Origin: Acidimicrobiaceae bacterium
GTDB lineage: Bacteria; Actinomycetota; Acidimicrobiia; Acidimicrobiales; RAAP-2
Reading direction: 5' to 3'
Assembly (NCBI GenBank): GCA_027314705.1
Contig: DAHVAJ010000039.1
Coordinates: 1-40,769, forward strand
Length of the DNA: 40,769 nt
Below the pieces are notes generated by a model. That model was not told the DNA's origin and did no database searches. It saw only the letters and a program-made list of their open reading frames with translations. Position 1 is the first letter of the stretch. Each line of letters starts with the position of its first letter. The translations under genes and the position numbers were made by a program. Below are positions 1 through 11,829 of the stretch, piece after piece.

Positions 1-1295
1 GGCGCGGCCGCCGGCGCCGGGGCCCGCACGCTCGCCGCCGCCACCAGGGCGGCCGGGGCCAGGTCGAGCAGGTAGTTGGCCAGGCTGCGGGCCGGGACGT
101 AGAGCACCAGGGGGAGGAGCAGGAGCCAGGCCCGGCGCAGACGCGGCTCCCACCAGAAGAAGGCGGCCAGGAGGGCCAGGTAGGCGGCGGCCCCGGCGGC
201 GGCCAGGAGGCCCACCACCACCCCGCCGGTCAGCCCGTGGAGGGCCAGGGCCACCACGCCCTGGCCGTCGGGGACGAGGGGGTCGACGAAGGGCAGGAGG
301 ACGCCGCGCAGCCAGGCGCCGGGGTTCCAGAGGAGGAAGGGCAGGTTGACGACGAGGAAGGCCCCGCCGACCGTGGCCGCGTACCGGGCGCCGACGGCCA
401 CCGGCCGCCCCCCGGCCCGCCGGGCGGCCAGGGCCACCCCGACCACGAGGAAGGGGACGCAGAACCACGGCGTCTGCTTGACGGTGCACGCCAGGCCGAG
501 GGCGACCGGCCCCACCCAGGCCGGGAGCCGGGCCGCCGCCCGGTGCGGGTACCGGTCCCACCGCCACACGGCCACCACCAGGAAGGGGAGGAAGAGGGCG
601 TCGGTCCCGCCGTTGGCGAAGGCCCCCGAGTAGCCGGCCACCACCAGGAGGAGGGGTCCGGCCCAGCGCAGGGTGGCGGGCAGGAGGCAGAACACCAGCA
701 CCGCCGTGGCCAGCCAGGCGACCAGGTCGACCCAGTCGGTGAGCTGGTGGTGGACGCCGAGGATCCAGAGCGGGGCCTGGAGGAGGAACGAGCCGGCCGG
801 ATAGGAGACCTGGAGCACGTGGCTCCCGTCCACCCGGTAGGTCCACAAGGCGAAGGCCGGATGGAGGAGGCGGGCCGCCGGGGCCATGGAGGAGGTGTAC
901 GGGTCGTGGCCGGCCACCAACAGGCGGGTCGCCACCTGGTTGAAGGCGCCGGAGTCGGTGGTGTAGCCGTGGCGGGTGTGGATGTCGGTCCCCTGGGAGG
1001 CGAGGACGGTGACCACCGCGGCCCCGAGGCCGGCCAGGCGGGCCCCGGGGCCCATCGGTCGGCGGGCCAGCCACACGGTGGCGGCGCCGACCACGGCCAC
1101 CAGGGCGAGCGCCGGGGCGAGGAGGGCGGCGAGGGGGCCGGCCGGCCACGAGCCCCAGTAGTTGAGGGCCACGGCCAGGACGGCGATCCACACCACGGTC
1201 CAGGCCGCCTTGTCGGCCAGGGCCAGCCGCTCGGCGTCGGGCGGGCCGGGGGCCTCGGGGGCGAGTACCGGGGCCGGTGGCTCGTCGAGGATCAC
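1..1295 (-). CDS. GT-C type integral membrane glycosyltransferase (DUF2029/GT87-like), 3' end cut by window
   Basis: A polytopic membrane protein read from a GTG at 1295; its C-terminus runs off the window edge, leaving about 431 residues. After a Pro-rich cytoplasmic N-terminus come many hydrophobic segments. An early extracytoplasmic loop contains the motif DSGAFNQVATRLLVAGHDPY, which resembles the polyprenol-phosphate-sugar donor loop of GT-C enzymes, and a later loop has TVKQTPWF, as in DUF2029/GT87 proteins. The GTG overlaps the TGA of the upstream gene (GTGA), so the gene is translationally coupled as the last visible member of a three-glycosyltransferase run. The likely role is adding a sugar from a lipid-linked donor to a cell-envelope glycan or lipoglycan on the outer face of the membrane. 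Donor and acceptor are not identifiable. The frame was read from the sequence, and no stop codon appears before base 1. Confidence 0.8.
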   Translation of the reverse strand, partial: MILDEPPAPVLAPEAPGPPDAERLALADKAAWTVVWIAVLAVALNYWGSWPAGPLAALLAPALALVAVVGAATVWLARRPMGPGARLAGLGAAVVTVLASQGTDIHTRHGYTTDSGAFNQVATRLLVAGHDPYTSSMAPAARLLHPAFALWTYRVDGSHVLQVSYPAGSFLLQAPLWILGVHHQLTDWVDLVAWLATAVLVFCLLPATLRWAGPLLLVVAGYSGAFANGGTDALFLPFLVVAVWRWDRYPHRAAARLPAWVGPVALGLACTVKQTPWFCVPFLVVGVALAARRAGGRPVAVGARYAATVGGAFLVVNLPFLLWNPGAWLRGVLLPFVDPLVPDGQGVVALALHGLTGGVVVGLLAAAGAAAYLALLAAFFWWEPRLRRAWLLLLPLVLYVPARSLANYLLDLAPAALVAAASVRAPAPAAA

Positions 1296-2569
1296 GGGAA
1301 GACCGCCCAGGAGAAGAACTCGAGGGCGGTGACCGCGCCGAGCAGGACCACCGAGACGACCACCAGGACCCGGTGGGTCCACCCGGTGTAGCGGGTGCCG
1401 GCGGCCACGATGAGCGGGAAGGCCAGCAGGAGGAAGCGCGGTCGCAGGCCGACCGGCTGCGAGACCGCGGCCAGCGCCACCGCCCCGATGCCGTAGACGA
1501 GCACCGGGGCGGGCTGGCGCTCGCGCACGGCCAGGACCACGCCGACCACGGCCACCGCCGTACCGGCCACCAGGAGGTAGCCGGTGAGGGTGGGCCCCAG
1601 GGGGTCGCCGAGGAAAGTGCCGACCACCCGGAACGGGTAGAGGAGCGACGGCCCGCTGTGCCACCCGTCGCGCTCGGTCAGGCGCCAGGCCATGAGGGTG
1701 CCGGTGTGGAGCCGGAGGTAGGCCATGTAGGCGAGGAACCCCACCGGGGCCAGGACCGGGGCCACGAGGGCCCGCCAGGCCCGGTGGTGACGGACGGCGC
1801 CCACCGCGGCCCAGGCGCAGCTGAGGGCGAAGACCAGGGCCACCGGCGAGGCGGCCGTGGCCGCCGCCCCGAGCAGGCCGGCGACCAGCCACCGCCGGTC
1901 CAGCAGGGCGAGGAGCCCGAGGGCCACGCAGGTGATGGCCAGACCCTCGGCGTAGGCCAGCGAGAAGATGAACGAGCCCGGGAAGACGGCCATGAGCAGC
2001 GCCGCCCGCCCGGCCGCCTCCTCCCCGGCGAACCGGCGGGCCAGCAGCCCGACGGCCACCACGGCGGCCAGTCCGCCGAGGGCGCTGAGGGCCAGGGCGG
2101 CGGCGAGGGCGGGCACGCCCAGGGCGGCCACCACCCGCACCAGGAGCGGGTAGAGCGGGAAGAAGGCGATCTGGCTGGCGGCCACGTGACCGTGGGTCAT
2201 GGGCAGGTGGGCCGGCCAGCCGTGTTCGGCGGCCTGCAGGAACCAGGCGCCGTCCCAGATGTCGAGCCCGGCGGCGAAGGACTGGTGGGTCACGGCGGTC
2301 TTGACGGCCACGGCGGCCAGGGTCACGCCCCGGCAGAGCGCGTAGGCCACGAGGGCGGTGACCGGAACCCACCGGCGCCGGCCCGCCTCGGTCGCCGGCC
2401 CCCCGGTCGCCGGCCCCCCGATCGTGGTGGCACCGATCGTGGCGACGCCGGTCGTGGCGGCCCCGGTCGTGGCGGCCCCGGTCGTGGCGGCCCCGGTCGC
2501 TGGCCCCCCGACCGTGGTGATCCCGGCCGCTCCCGGCGGGACGGCCGTCGGTGGCCCGGCCTCAACCAC
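1292..2569 (-). CDS. PIG-V-like mannosyltransferase family membrane protein
   Basis: 425 residues from a GTG at 2569 that overlaps the stop of the upstream gene by eight bases; an in-frame start at 2665 would overlap by about 100 bases and is less likely. Residues 16-60 are nine five-residue Gly/Ala/Thr units (GAATT, GGPAT and variants), followed by a basic EAGRRRW and then roughly ten membrane segments. WDGAWF (about 105-110), FFPLYP (136-141) and the later GSFIFSLAYAEGLA match the PIG-V/GPI-mannosyltransferase-2-like family found in many actinobacteria. These are GT-C enzymes that use polyprenyl-phosphate mannose. The gene sits between two other GT-C genes with overlapping ends, so the three probably work on one mannan-like or lipoglycan product. 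The repetitive N-terminus is not part of the catalytic fold and is probably a length-variable cytoplasmic tail. Confidence 0.85.
   Translation of the reverse strand: MVEAGPPTAVPPGAAGITTVGGPATGAATTGAATTGAATTGVATIGATTIGGPATGGPATEAGRRRWVPVTALVAYALCRGVTLAAVAVKTAVTHQSFAAGLDIWDGAWFLQAAEHGWPAHLPMTHGHVAASQIAFFPLYPLLVRVVAALGVPALAAALALSALGGLAAVVAVGLLARRFAGEEAAGRAALLMAVFPGSFIFSLAYAEGLAITCVALGLLALLDRRWLVAGLLGAAATAASPVALVFALSCAWAAVGAVRHHRAWRALVAPVLAPVGFLAYMAYLRLHTGTLMAWRLTERDGWHSGPSLLYPFRVVGTFLGDPLGPTLTGYLLVAGTAVAVVGVVLAVRERQPAPVLVYGIGAVALAAVSQPVGLRPRFLLLAFPLIVAAGTRYTGWTHRVLVVVSVVLLGAVTALEFFSWAVFP
2391..2525. repeat. 15-bp coding minisatellite, nine units
   Basis: Nine consecutive 15-bp units lie within the PIG-V-like gene. 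The three at 2451-2495 are identical (GTCGTGGCGGCCCCG on the plus strand) and the flanking ones differ by a few bases. On the coding strand each unit gives five residues such as GAATT, GGPAT or GATTI. The unit length is a multiple of three, so copy-number change keeps the frame. Confidence 0.9.
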
Positions 2570-4040
2570 GGCCCGCTCCGGGGAGGGCCACCCGCCAGTG
2601 ACGGCCGGCCACGAACCAGACCAGGGCGGCCAGGACGACCGGACCGGCCACCCAGTAGGCACCACCGTTGAGCATGGGCGTGCCGCCCGCCCCGACGGCC
2701 AGCATGGCCAGGGCGGCCACGGCGGCCACCAGGCGCGACCGCTGGGCCGAGGTGGCGGCCAGGACGGTGACCCCCCAGGTCAGGTACCACGGCCACACCG
2801 TGGGGCTGAGCACCACCAGCAGCAGCAGGGCCAGGCCCAACAGGCGCACCGCGTCCCCGCGGGTGGCCAGCGCGGCCAGCCACAGGGTGCCGGCCACGGC
2901 CGCCACCTCGCCGAGGGTCTGCACGACGGTGACGGTGGCGCTCACCGACCCCGGCACCCCGAGGGCGGCCTGCACGCCGTGGACGAAGGTCCCGAGCGAG
3001 ACGAGTGGCGTGGTGAGGACCCGCAGCTCGGTGGGGACGTGGAGGGCCGTCGGACCGAGCCAGGTCCACCCGAGGCCCACGGCCAGGGTGGTGACGGCCA
3101 GCACCACCGCGGTCAGTCCCACGGCCTCGGCCGCGGCCTCGAGGCGCCGCCGGCCCTCGCGGGCCCCCCACTCCGCCGCGGCCAGGAAGAGCACCCCGGC
3201 CCCGGCCGGCAGCTTGATGGTGGCGGCCAGGGCGCACAGGACGATCCCCCACCGGTAGCGGCCCCCGGTGCCGAGGGCCACCCCGGCGACGAGGAGGCCG
3301 ACCATCAGGGCGTCGTTGTGGGCCGACGAGACGAAGCCGAACAGGGCCAGCGGACTGAGCAGGGCCAGCCACAGGGCGAGGCCGGGGTCGTTGCCGAGCC
3401 GGCGGGCGAGGGGGGGGAGGGCCACCGCCACGAGCACCAGACCCCCCAGCTCGAGGAGGCGGAACACGAGGACCTCGGCCACCAGGCCGTGGCCGGCGAG
3501 CACGGCGCCCAGGTGGGTCACGGCCACGAACAGGGGGCCGTAGGGGGAGGCGGTGGCCCGCCACACCGAGGCGATCGAGGAGAGCAGCGGGCCGGGCCCG
3601 AGGGCGACGGGGGCCACGGTGTAGGGGTCGAGGCCGTGGTGGGCGAGCTGGCCCTGGCCGATGTAGCTGTAGACGTCGCGGCTGAACAGCGGCACCCCGA
3701 GGAGGAACGGGAGGCCCCAGCAGACGAGCACGCCGACGGCCACGACCACCGGGAGCCGGCCCCGACGGGCGTGGCCGCCGACGCCCAGCCAGGCGGCCAC
3801 CAGGAGCCCGGCCGAGGCGTAGAAGAAGAGGTGGGCGGGCCAGTACCCGCCGGCGGCGGTCGTGTACCACCACCGCGCCGGGGCCGGCGCGGGGCCCGAG
3901 CCGATGGACGAGCCGGCCGCCACCATGCCGAGGGCCCCCACCACCCCGAGGACGACCCAGAGGGCCAGCGGGCCGCGTGCCGCCGGGCCCGCCGGTCCGG
4001 CCGGGGCGGCCGGGGCGGCGGTCGCCGGCCGGGTGCTCAT
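2562..4040 (-). CDS. MptA/MptB-family polyprenol-phosphomannose-dependent alpha-1,6-mannosyltransferase
   Basis: 492 residues. The ATG at 4040 overlaps the TGA of the upstream protease gene (ATGA). The N-terminus is Ala/Pro-rich, followed by about twelve membrane segments. The donor-binding loop is clear: RDVYSYIGQGQLAHHGLDPY at 121-140, then SVWRATASPYGPLF, both hallmarks of MptA/MptB proteins, which extend the alpha-1,6-mannan backbone of lipomannan and lipoarabinomannan in mycobacteria and corynebacteria from C50-polyprenyl-phosphate mannose. The Asp in RDVYSY is the expected catalytic acidic residue of the GT-C fold. In a non-mycolate actinobacterium this suggests a lipomannan-like glycolipid. 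Which of the MptA or MptB roles it fills cannot be told from sequence. A much longer open frame continues upstream of this ATG but is the antisense-like, Arg/Pro-rich extension typical of high-GC DNA. Confidence 0.88.
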   Translation of the reverse strand: MSTRPATAAPAAPAGPAGPAARGPLALWVVLGVVGALGMVAAGSSIGSGPAPAPARWWYTTAAGGYWPAHLFFYASAGLLVAAWLGVGGHARRGRLPVVVAVGVLVCWGLPFLLGVPLFSRDVYSYIGQGQLAHHGLDPYTVAPVALGPGPLLSSIASVWRATASPYGPLFVAVTHLGAVLAGHGLVAEVLVFRLLELGGLVLVAVALPPLARRLGNDPGLALWLALLSPLALFGFVSSAHNDALMVGLLVAGVALGTGGRYRWGIVLCALAATIKLPAGAGVLFLAAAEWGAREGRRRLEAAAEAVGLTAVVLAVTTLAVGLGWTWLGPTALHVPTELRVLTTPLVSLGTFVHGVQAALGVPGSVSATVTVVQTLGEVAAVAGTLWLAALATRGDAVRLLGLALLLLVVLSPTVWPWYLTWGVTVLAATSAQRSRLVAAVAALAMLAVGAGGTPMLNGGAYWVAGPVVLAALVWFVAGRHWRVALPGAGRG

Positions 4041-4804
4041 GCGACCAGGCCCGACCACCAGCTGATGACGTGGCCGAGCGCCTGGACCCAGAGTCCGTGG
4101 AAGACGAGCAGCAGGATGAGGGGCAGGAACATCAGCGCCGGCTGGAGCTGGTAGTAGCCGGGCAGGAGCCGGGCCGGCAGCAGCCGCTCGAGCACCGAGG
4201 CGCCGTCGAGCGGGGGGCAGGGGATGAGGTTGAACAGCCCGAGGATGAGGTTGGCGAACCCGGCGATGAAGAGGACCTGGCCGAGGAGGGTGGGCGGGTA
4301 GAACCCCTGGACCACGAAGGCCTTCTCCACCGGGGTGGTGGTGGCGGCGAAGAGGACCCCGAACACGGCGGCCAGACCGAAGTTGGTGACCGGTCCGATG
4401 AGCGAGACGAGCACGATCTGGTTGCGCGGGCTGCGCAGGTTGGCCGGGTTGATGGGCACCGGCTTGGCCCATCCGTAGGCACCCACCCCGGAGAGCGAGA
4501 GCACGGCGGGCACGAGCAGGGTGCCCACCGGGTCGACGTGGCGCACCGGGTTGAGGCTGAGGCGGCCCGAGCGCTTGGCCGTGCTGTCGCCGAAGGCCAG
4601 GGCCACCACCCCGTGGGAGAGCTCGTGGAGGATGATCGACGGGATGAGGACCAGGAAGTAGATGATCTCGAACCGGGTGATCCGGCGGGTGGCGATGAGG
4701 ATGCCGATGAAGACGGCGGCCACCACCACGATGACCAGGGTCCGGGTCTCGGGCCCGGACCGCCGGGCACGGCCCGGGCCGCTGCCGAGACCTCCGGGGT
4801 TCAC
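4037..4804 (-). CDS. Site-2 protease family (peptidase M50) membrane metalloprotease
   Basis: 255 residues from a GTG at 4804. It carries the zinc-protease motif HELSH at 60-64, followed by AFGDSTAKRSGRLSLNPVRHVDPVG, and the second conserved site NLIPCPPLDG at 192-201, whose Asp200 should be the third metal ligand. Five or six membrane segments surround these motifs. This small, PDZ-free subtype is widespread in bacteria; M50 proteases cut membrane-embedded substrates such as anti-sigma factors or signal-peptide remnants. Neither the substrate nor any signalling partner is evident nearby. The gene lies 13 bases downstream of the DksA-like gene and overlaps the start of the MptB-like gene, so it is probably cotranscribed with both. 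Confidence 0.9.
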   Translation of the reverse strand: MNPGGLGSGPGRARRSGPETRTLVIVVVAAVFIGILIATRRITRFEIIYFLVLIPSIILHELSHGVVALAFGDSTAKRSGRLSLNPVRHVDPVGTLLVPAVLSLSGVGAYGWAKPVPINPANLRSPRNQIVLVSLIGPVTNFGLAAVFGVLFAATTTPVEKAFVVQGFYPPTLLGQVLFIAGFANLILGLFNLIPCPPLDGASVLERLLPARLLPGYYQLQPALMFLPLILLLVFHGLWVQALGHVISWWSGLVA

Positions 4805-4817
4805 CGGGCCGGACCGC

Positions 4818-5168
4818 TCAGGACCGGGCGGCGTGATCGATGCAGAACCGGGTGGCCGGCATGGCCTCGAGACGGGCCGGGTTGATGGCCACTCCGCAGG
4901 CCTCGCAGCGGCCGTAGGTGCCGTCCTCGAGCCGGGCCAGGGCCAGGGCCACCTCGTCCAGGGACTCCTTCAACTGGCCGGCCAGCGTCTCCGCCTCCCC
5001 CCGCTCAGCCGTGACCTGGCTGGAGTCGGCGAAGTTGGGGTCGTAGTGGAGGCCACCCGCCTCGCCGTAGCCCAGTTCGGCCAGCTCGGCCTCGAGCTGG
5101 CCCCGCTCCATCTCCAGGAGGTGGCGGTAGTCGGCGGTCGGCGTCTCGGTCGGGATGTCGCTCGGCAC
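4818..5168 (-). CDS. TraR/DksA-type zinc-finger protein
   Basis: 116 residues from a GTG at 5168. The N-terminal half is acidic and helical (consistent with the DksA coiled coil) with QLEAELAELGYGEAGG, and the C-terminus is the zinc finger at 88-112. The ligands follow C-x2-C-x17-C-x2-H: Cys88, Cys91, Cys109 and His112, so the usual fourth Cys is His. DksA/TraR proteins bind the secondary channel of RNA polymerase and tune transcription at rRNA and stress promoters; the short actinobacterial members are less well understood. The start is supported by a TAGCAT box exactly six bases upstream, which fits leaderless transcription. That box overlaps the stop codon of xerD, so this gene may have its own promoter within a larger operon. 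Confidence 0.88.
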   Translation of the reverse strand: MPSDIPTETPTADYRHLLEMERGQLEAELAELGYGEAGGLHYDPNFADSSQVTAERGEAETLAGQLKESLDEVALALARLEDGTYGRCEACGVAINPARLEAMPATRFCIDHAARS

Positions 5169-5174
5169 GGGGAG

Positions 5175-5180
5175 ATGCTA
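5175..5180 (-). promoter_or_regulatory. Putative -10 box (TAGCAT) of a leaderless promoter for the DksA-like gene
   Basis: TAGCAT on the minus strand, then six bases, then the GTG start at 5168. The first three bases are the TAG stop of xerD. The spacing is identical to seven other sites in this window. No convincing -35 element was seen. Confidence 0.55.
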
Positions 5181-6115
5181 CCCCGACCTGGTGCTCCCGG
5201 CCCGCGGGTGGGCCCGTTCGTAGGCGGTCCGGAGGTGGTCCTGACTGAGCCGGGTGTACAGCTGGGTGGTGGCGATGGACACGTGGCCGAGGATCTCCTG
5301 GACTACCCGGATGTCGGCGCCGTGGGCCAACAGGTGGGTGGCGCAGGAGTGGCGCAGGACGTGGGGGCTGACCACGTCACCGAGGCCCACCGCTCGGGCC
5401 CGGGTCTGCACGGCGGCCCAGGCCCCCTGGCGGGAGAGGCGCCGGCCGCGGGCGTTCAGGAAGACGGCCTCGGCGTCGCCGCGCCGGGCGAAGCGCTCGG
5501 GGGCGACGAGCGGCCGGCCCCGGGGGGCGAGCCACCGGTCGAGGGCGGCCCGGGCCACCCCACCGAGGGGCACCAGACGCTCCTTGGCCCCCTTGCCGTA
5601 CACCCTGAGCAGCCCGTCGTCGCGGGCCAGGTCGGGCAACGAGAGGCCGACCACCTCGGAGATGCGGGCCCCGGTGCCGTAGAGCACCTCGAGCAGGGCC
5701 CGGTCGCGCCGGTCGAGCGGGCCGTCGCCGTCGACCGACTCGAGCAGGGCCACCACCTGGACCTCGTCCAGGGCCTTGGGCAGCCGCCGGGGCAGCGAGG
5801 GCGACCGCACGTCGGCCGTGGGATCGGTGGCCAGGGCCCCCTCGGCCACGAGGAAGCGGTACAGGCCGCGCAGGGCGGTGGTGGCCCGGGCCCGGGAGGC
5901 GGGGTGGCGCCCGGCGGCGCGGAGGCCGTCGAGGTACCGCTCGACCTCGCCCGGACCGGCCAGGAGGGGGTCGATCCCCTCGTCGGCCGCCCACGCCTCG
6001 AACGCGGCCAGGTCGCGCCGGTACGAGACCAGGGTGTTCCGGGCGCGGCCCTTCTCCACGGCCAGCCACGAGAGGTACTCCTCGGCCGGGGTCGAGAGGT
6101 CGGCGGCCACCGCGT

Positions 6116-6119
<4 letters not shown>
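5178..6119 (-). CDS. xerD: Tyrosine recombinase XerD
   Basis: 313 residues from a GTG at 6119 that overlaps the TGA of the NUDIX gene (GTGA); extra frame upstream lies inside the NUDIX gene and is not conserved-looking. The N-terminal SAM-like core-binding domain spans about 8-95 and the catalytic domain about 112-305. The full catalytic set is present: Arg152 (GTGARISE), Lys176 (YGKGAKE), His253-x2-Arg256 (PHVLRHS), His279 (LGHVSIATTQ) and Tyr288 (QLYTR). XerD with XerC resolves chromosome dimers at dif during division. Its place just after a NUDIX gene and pyrG matches the xerD locus of Mycobacterium, supporting XerD rather than XerC or a phage integrase. Length is normal for the family. 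Confidence 0.93.
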
Positions 6120-10071
<3,952 letters not shown>

Positions 10072-10081
10072 GGGCCGGGAC

Positions 10082-10915
10082 CTACCGGTCGGCGAGGTGG
10101 AACTTGGCCCGCAGGATGGCGTGGAAGTCCCGCCCCCCGAAGGTCACCAGCCGGGCCGGCCGGTCGCCCTCGCGGCACTCCACGCTCCACCCCGGGGCCA
10201 GCTCGGTGACGCTGAGGCCGTCCACCACCAGCACGGCCGGGCGCGGGCCGGCCACCTCGAGGCGCAGGCGTTCGCCGGCGTCGAGCACCAGCGGTCGGTC
10301 GAAGAGCATGTGGGGCGAGACCGGAGTCAGCACCAGCGCCCGCACGTTGGGCGAGAGGATGGGACCGCGGGCCGAGAGGTTGTAGGCCGTGGACCCGGTC
10401 GGCGTGGCCACGAGGAGGCCGTCGGCCGCGTAGGTGACGAAGGGCCGGTCGTCGACGGAGGTGGCGATGCGCACGGTGTGGCCGGGGACGGTCTTCTCCA
10501 CCGTCGCCTCGTTGAGGGCCCGGCGCTCGGAGACCACCGCCCCCGCCGGATCGCTGACGGTGACGGACAGGGTCATGCGTTCCTCGACGCCGTGCCCACC
10601 GGCCAGGAAGCGCTCCAGCGCGTCCTCCAGACCGGCCGGCTCGACCTCGGTGAGGTAGCCGAGCCGGCCGAGGTTGACGCCGAGCACCGGCACCGAGGCG
10701 TCGAGGGCGGCGTCGACGGCCCGCAGCAGGGTGCCGTCACCCCCGAGGCTGACCACGAGGTCGGCACCGTCGACCACGGCCGAGCCGTCGACCGTCGAGG
10801 CCGGGGTGACGGCGTGGCCCCGCGCCTCGAGCCACGCCGTGGCCCGCGCCGCCAGGGCGGCCGCCTCCGGGTGGTCGGGGTGCACGGCGAACGAGATCCG
10901 GGTCACCGGCCGCAT
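10082..10915 (-). CDS. nadK: NAD kinase
   Basis: 277 residues. It has the diagnostic GGDGT at 58-62 ([14 protein letters not shown]), the NE motif in LNEATVEK, and the [15 protein letters not shown] loop (usually SAGGP). It phosphorylates NAD to NADP with ATP or polyphosphate. The ATG at 10915 sits inside the end of tlyA (13-base overlap), so translation is probably coupled. The neighbouring order tlyA-nadK-recN is conserved across actinobacteria. The C-terminal [17 protein letters not shown] is typical of actinobacterial NadK. Confidence 0.95.
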   Translation of the reverse strand: MRPVTRISFAVHPDHPEAAALAARATAWLEARGHAVTPASTVDGSAVVDGADLVVSLGGDGTLLRAVDAALDASVPVLGVNLGRLGYLTEVEPAGLEDALERFLAGGHGVEERMTLSVTVSDPAGAVVSERRALNEATVEKTVPGHTVRIATSVDDRPFVTYAADGLLVATPTGSTAYNLSARGPILSPNVRALVLTPVSPHMLFDRPLVLDAGERLRLEVAGPRPAVLVVDGLSVTELAPGWSVECREGDRPARLVTFGGRDFHAILRAKFHLADR

Positions 10916-11829
10916 GCCTCACTGCCCCCGGAGGGCCCGGTCACCGCCGGGTCCCTGGGGGCGACGGCCACCGCCGGGTCCCCGGGGGCGTCGGTCACCG
11001 CCGGGTCCCCGTGGGCGTCGGCCACCGCCGCGTCGAGGAGGGCCCGGGTGCGGGCCGGATCGGGGGCGGACTCGGCGGCCGGGGCCCGGGCGTGGAGGAG
11101 GAACTCGACGTTGCCCGCCTGGCCGGTGAGGGGTGACGGCATGGCCCCCATGATGACCGCTCCGGCCACCTCGAGCGCGCCTGCCACCTCCCCGACGGTG
11201 CGTCGGTGGACGGCCGGGTCGCGGATGACCCCCCGTCCCCGGGAGGCCTCGGCCCGGCCCGCCTCGAACTGGGGCTTCACCAGGAGGACGATGTCGGCAC
11301 CGGAGGCGACGGCCCCGCCCACCAGGGCGGGGACGGCCAGGGTGGCGGAGATGAAGGACAGGTCGGCCACCACCAGGTCGACCGGCTGGCCGCCCACGGT
11401 GGCCAGGCTCACGCTGCGCACGTCGGTGCGCTCGCAGCAGAGCACACGGGGGTCGGCCCGGAGCCGGGCGTGCAACTGGCCGTGCCCCACGTCGACGGCC
11501 ACCACCCGGGCCGCGCCCCGCTGGAGGAGACAGTCGGTGAAGCCGCCCGTCGAGGCGCCGGCGTCGAGGGCCCGGCGGCCGGCGGGCTCGATGCCGAAAC
11601 GATCGAGCGCGGCGGCCAGCTTCTCCCCGCCCCGCCCCACGAAGCGCGGTGGTTCGCCGGTGACCACCACGGGCTCGGCCGCGGCCACCATGCGGGACGC
11701 CTTGGTGGCCACGCTCCCCGAGACGAGGACCCGGCCCTGCTCGATGAGCTCGACGGCCTGTGGCCGGCTGGTGGCCAGCCCCCGGCCGACCAGGGCGCGG
11801 TCGAGGCGACTGCGGGCCGCGGGCGTCAG
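10903..11829 (-). CDS. tlyA: TlyA-family rRNA 2'-O-methyltransferase / S4-domain protein, apparent CTG start
   Basis: 308 residues if read from a CTG at 11829 that overlaps the TGA of the upstream gene by three bases (CTGA). The N-terminal S4 RNA-binding domain is encoded at about 6-60 ([19 protein letters not shown], then [12 protein letters not shown]). The FtsJ-like methyltransferase domain follows, with RGGEKL at 66-71, the SAM motif [11 protein letters not shown] at 89-99, VADLSFIS and LVKPQFEAG. TlyA methylates 16S and 23S rRNA and determines capreomycin sensitivity in mycobacteria. No ATG, GTG or TTG exists in frame before the GTG at 11712, which would delete the whole S4 domain, so either CTG is the start or translation enters by coupling. 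The C-terminus has a tail of DPAV-containing repeats not usual in the family. Confidence 0.88.
   Translation of the reverse strand: MTPAARSRLDRALVGRGLATSRPQAVELIEQGRVLVSGSVATKASRMVAAAEPVVVTGEPPRFVGRGGEKLAAALDRFGIEPAGRRALDAGASTGGFTDCLLQRGAARVVAVDVGHGQLHARLRADPRVLCCERTDVRSVSLATVGGQPVDLVVADLSFISATLAVPALVGGAVASGADIVLLVKPQFEAGRAEASRGRGVIRDPAVHRRTVGEVAGALEVAGAVIMGAMPSPLTGQAGNVEFLLHARAPAAESAPDPARTRALLDAAVADAHGDPAVTDAPGDPAVAVAPRDPAVTGPSGGSEACGR

Noticed and set aside
2391-2525. Possible CRISPR-like array
   Set aside because: Units are contiguous 15-mers without spacers and are in frame with a coding gene.
237-4154. Long plus-strand open frames opposite the glycosyltransferase genes
   Set aside because: They are Gly/Arg/Pro/His-rich, overlap recognisable membrane proteins on the minus strand and carry no motif; this is the usual effect of very high GC.
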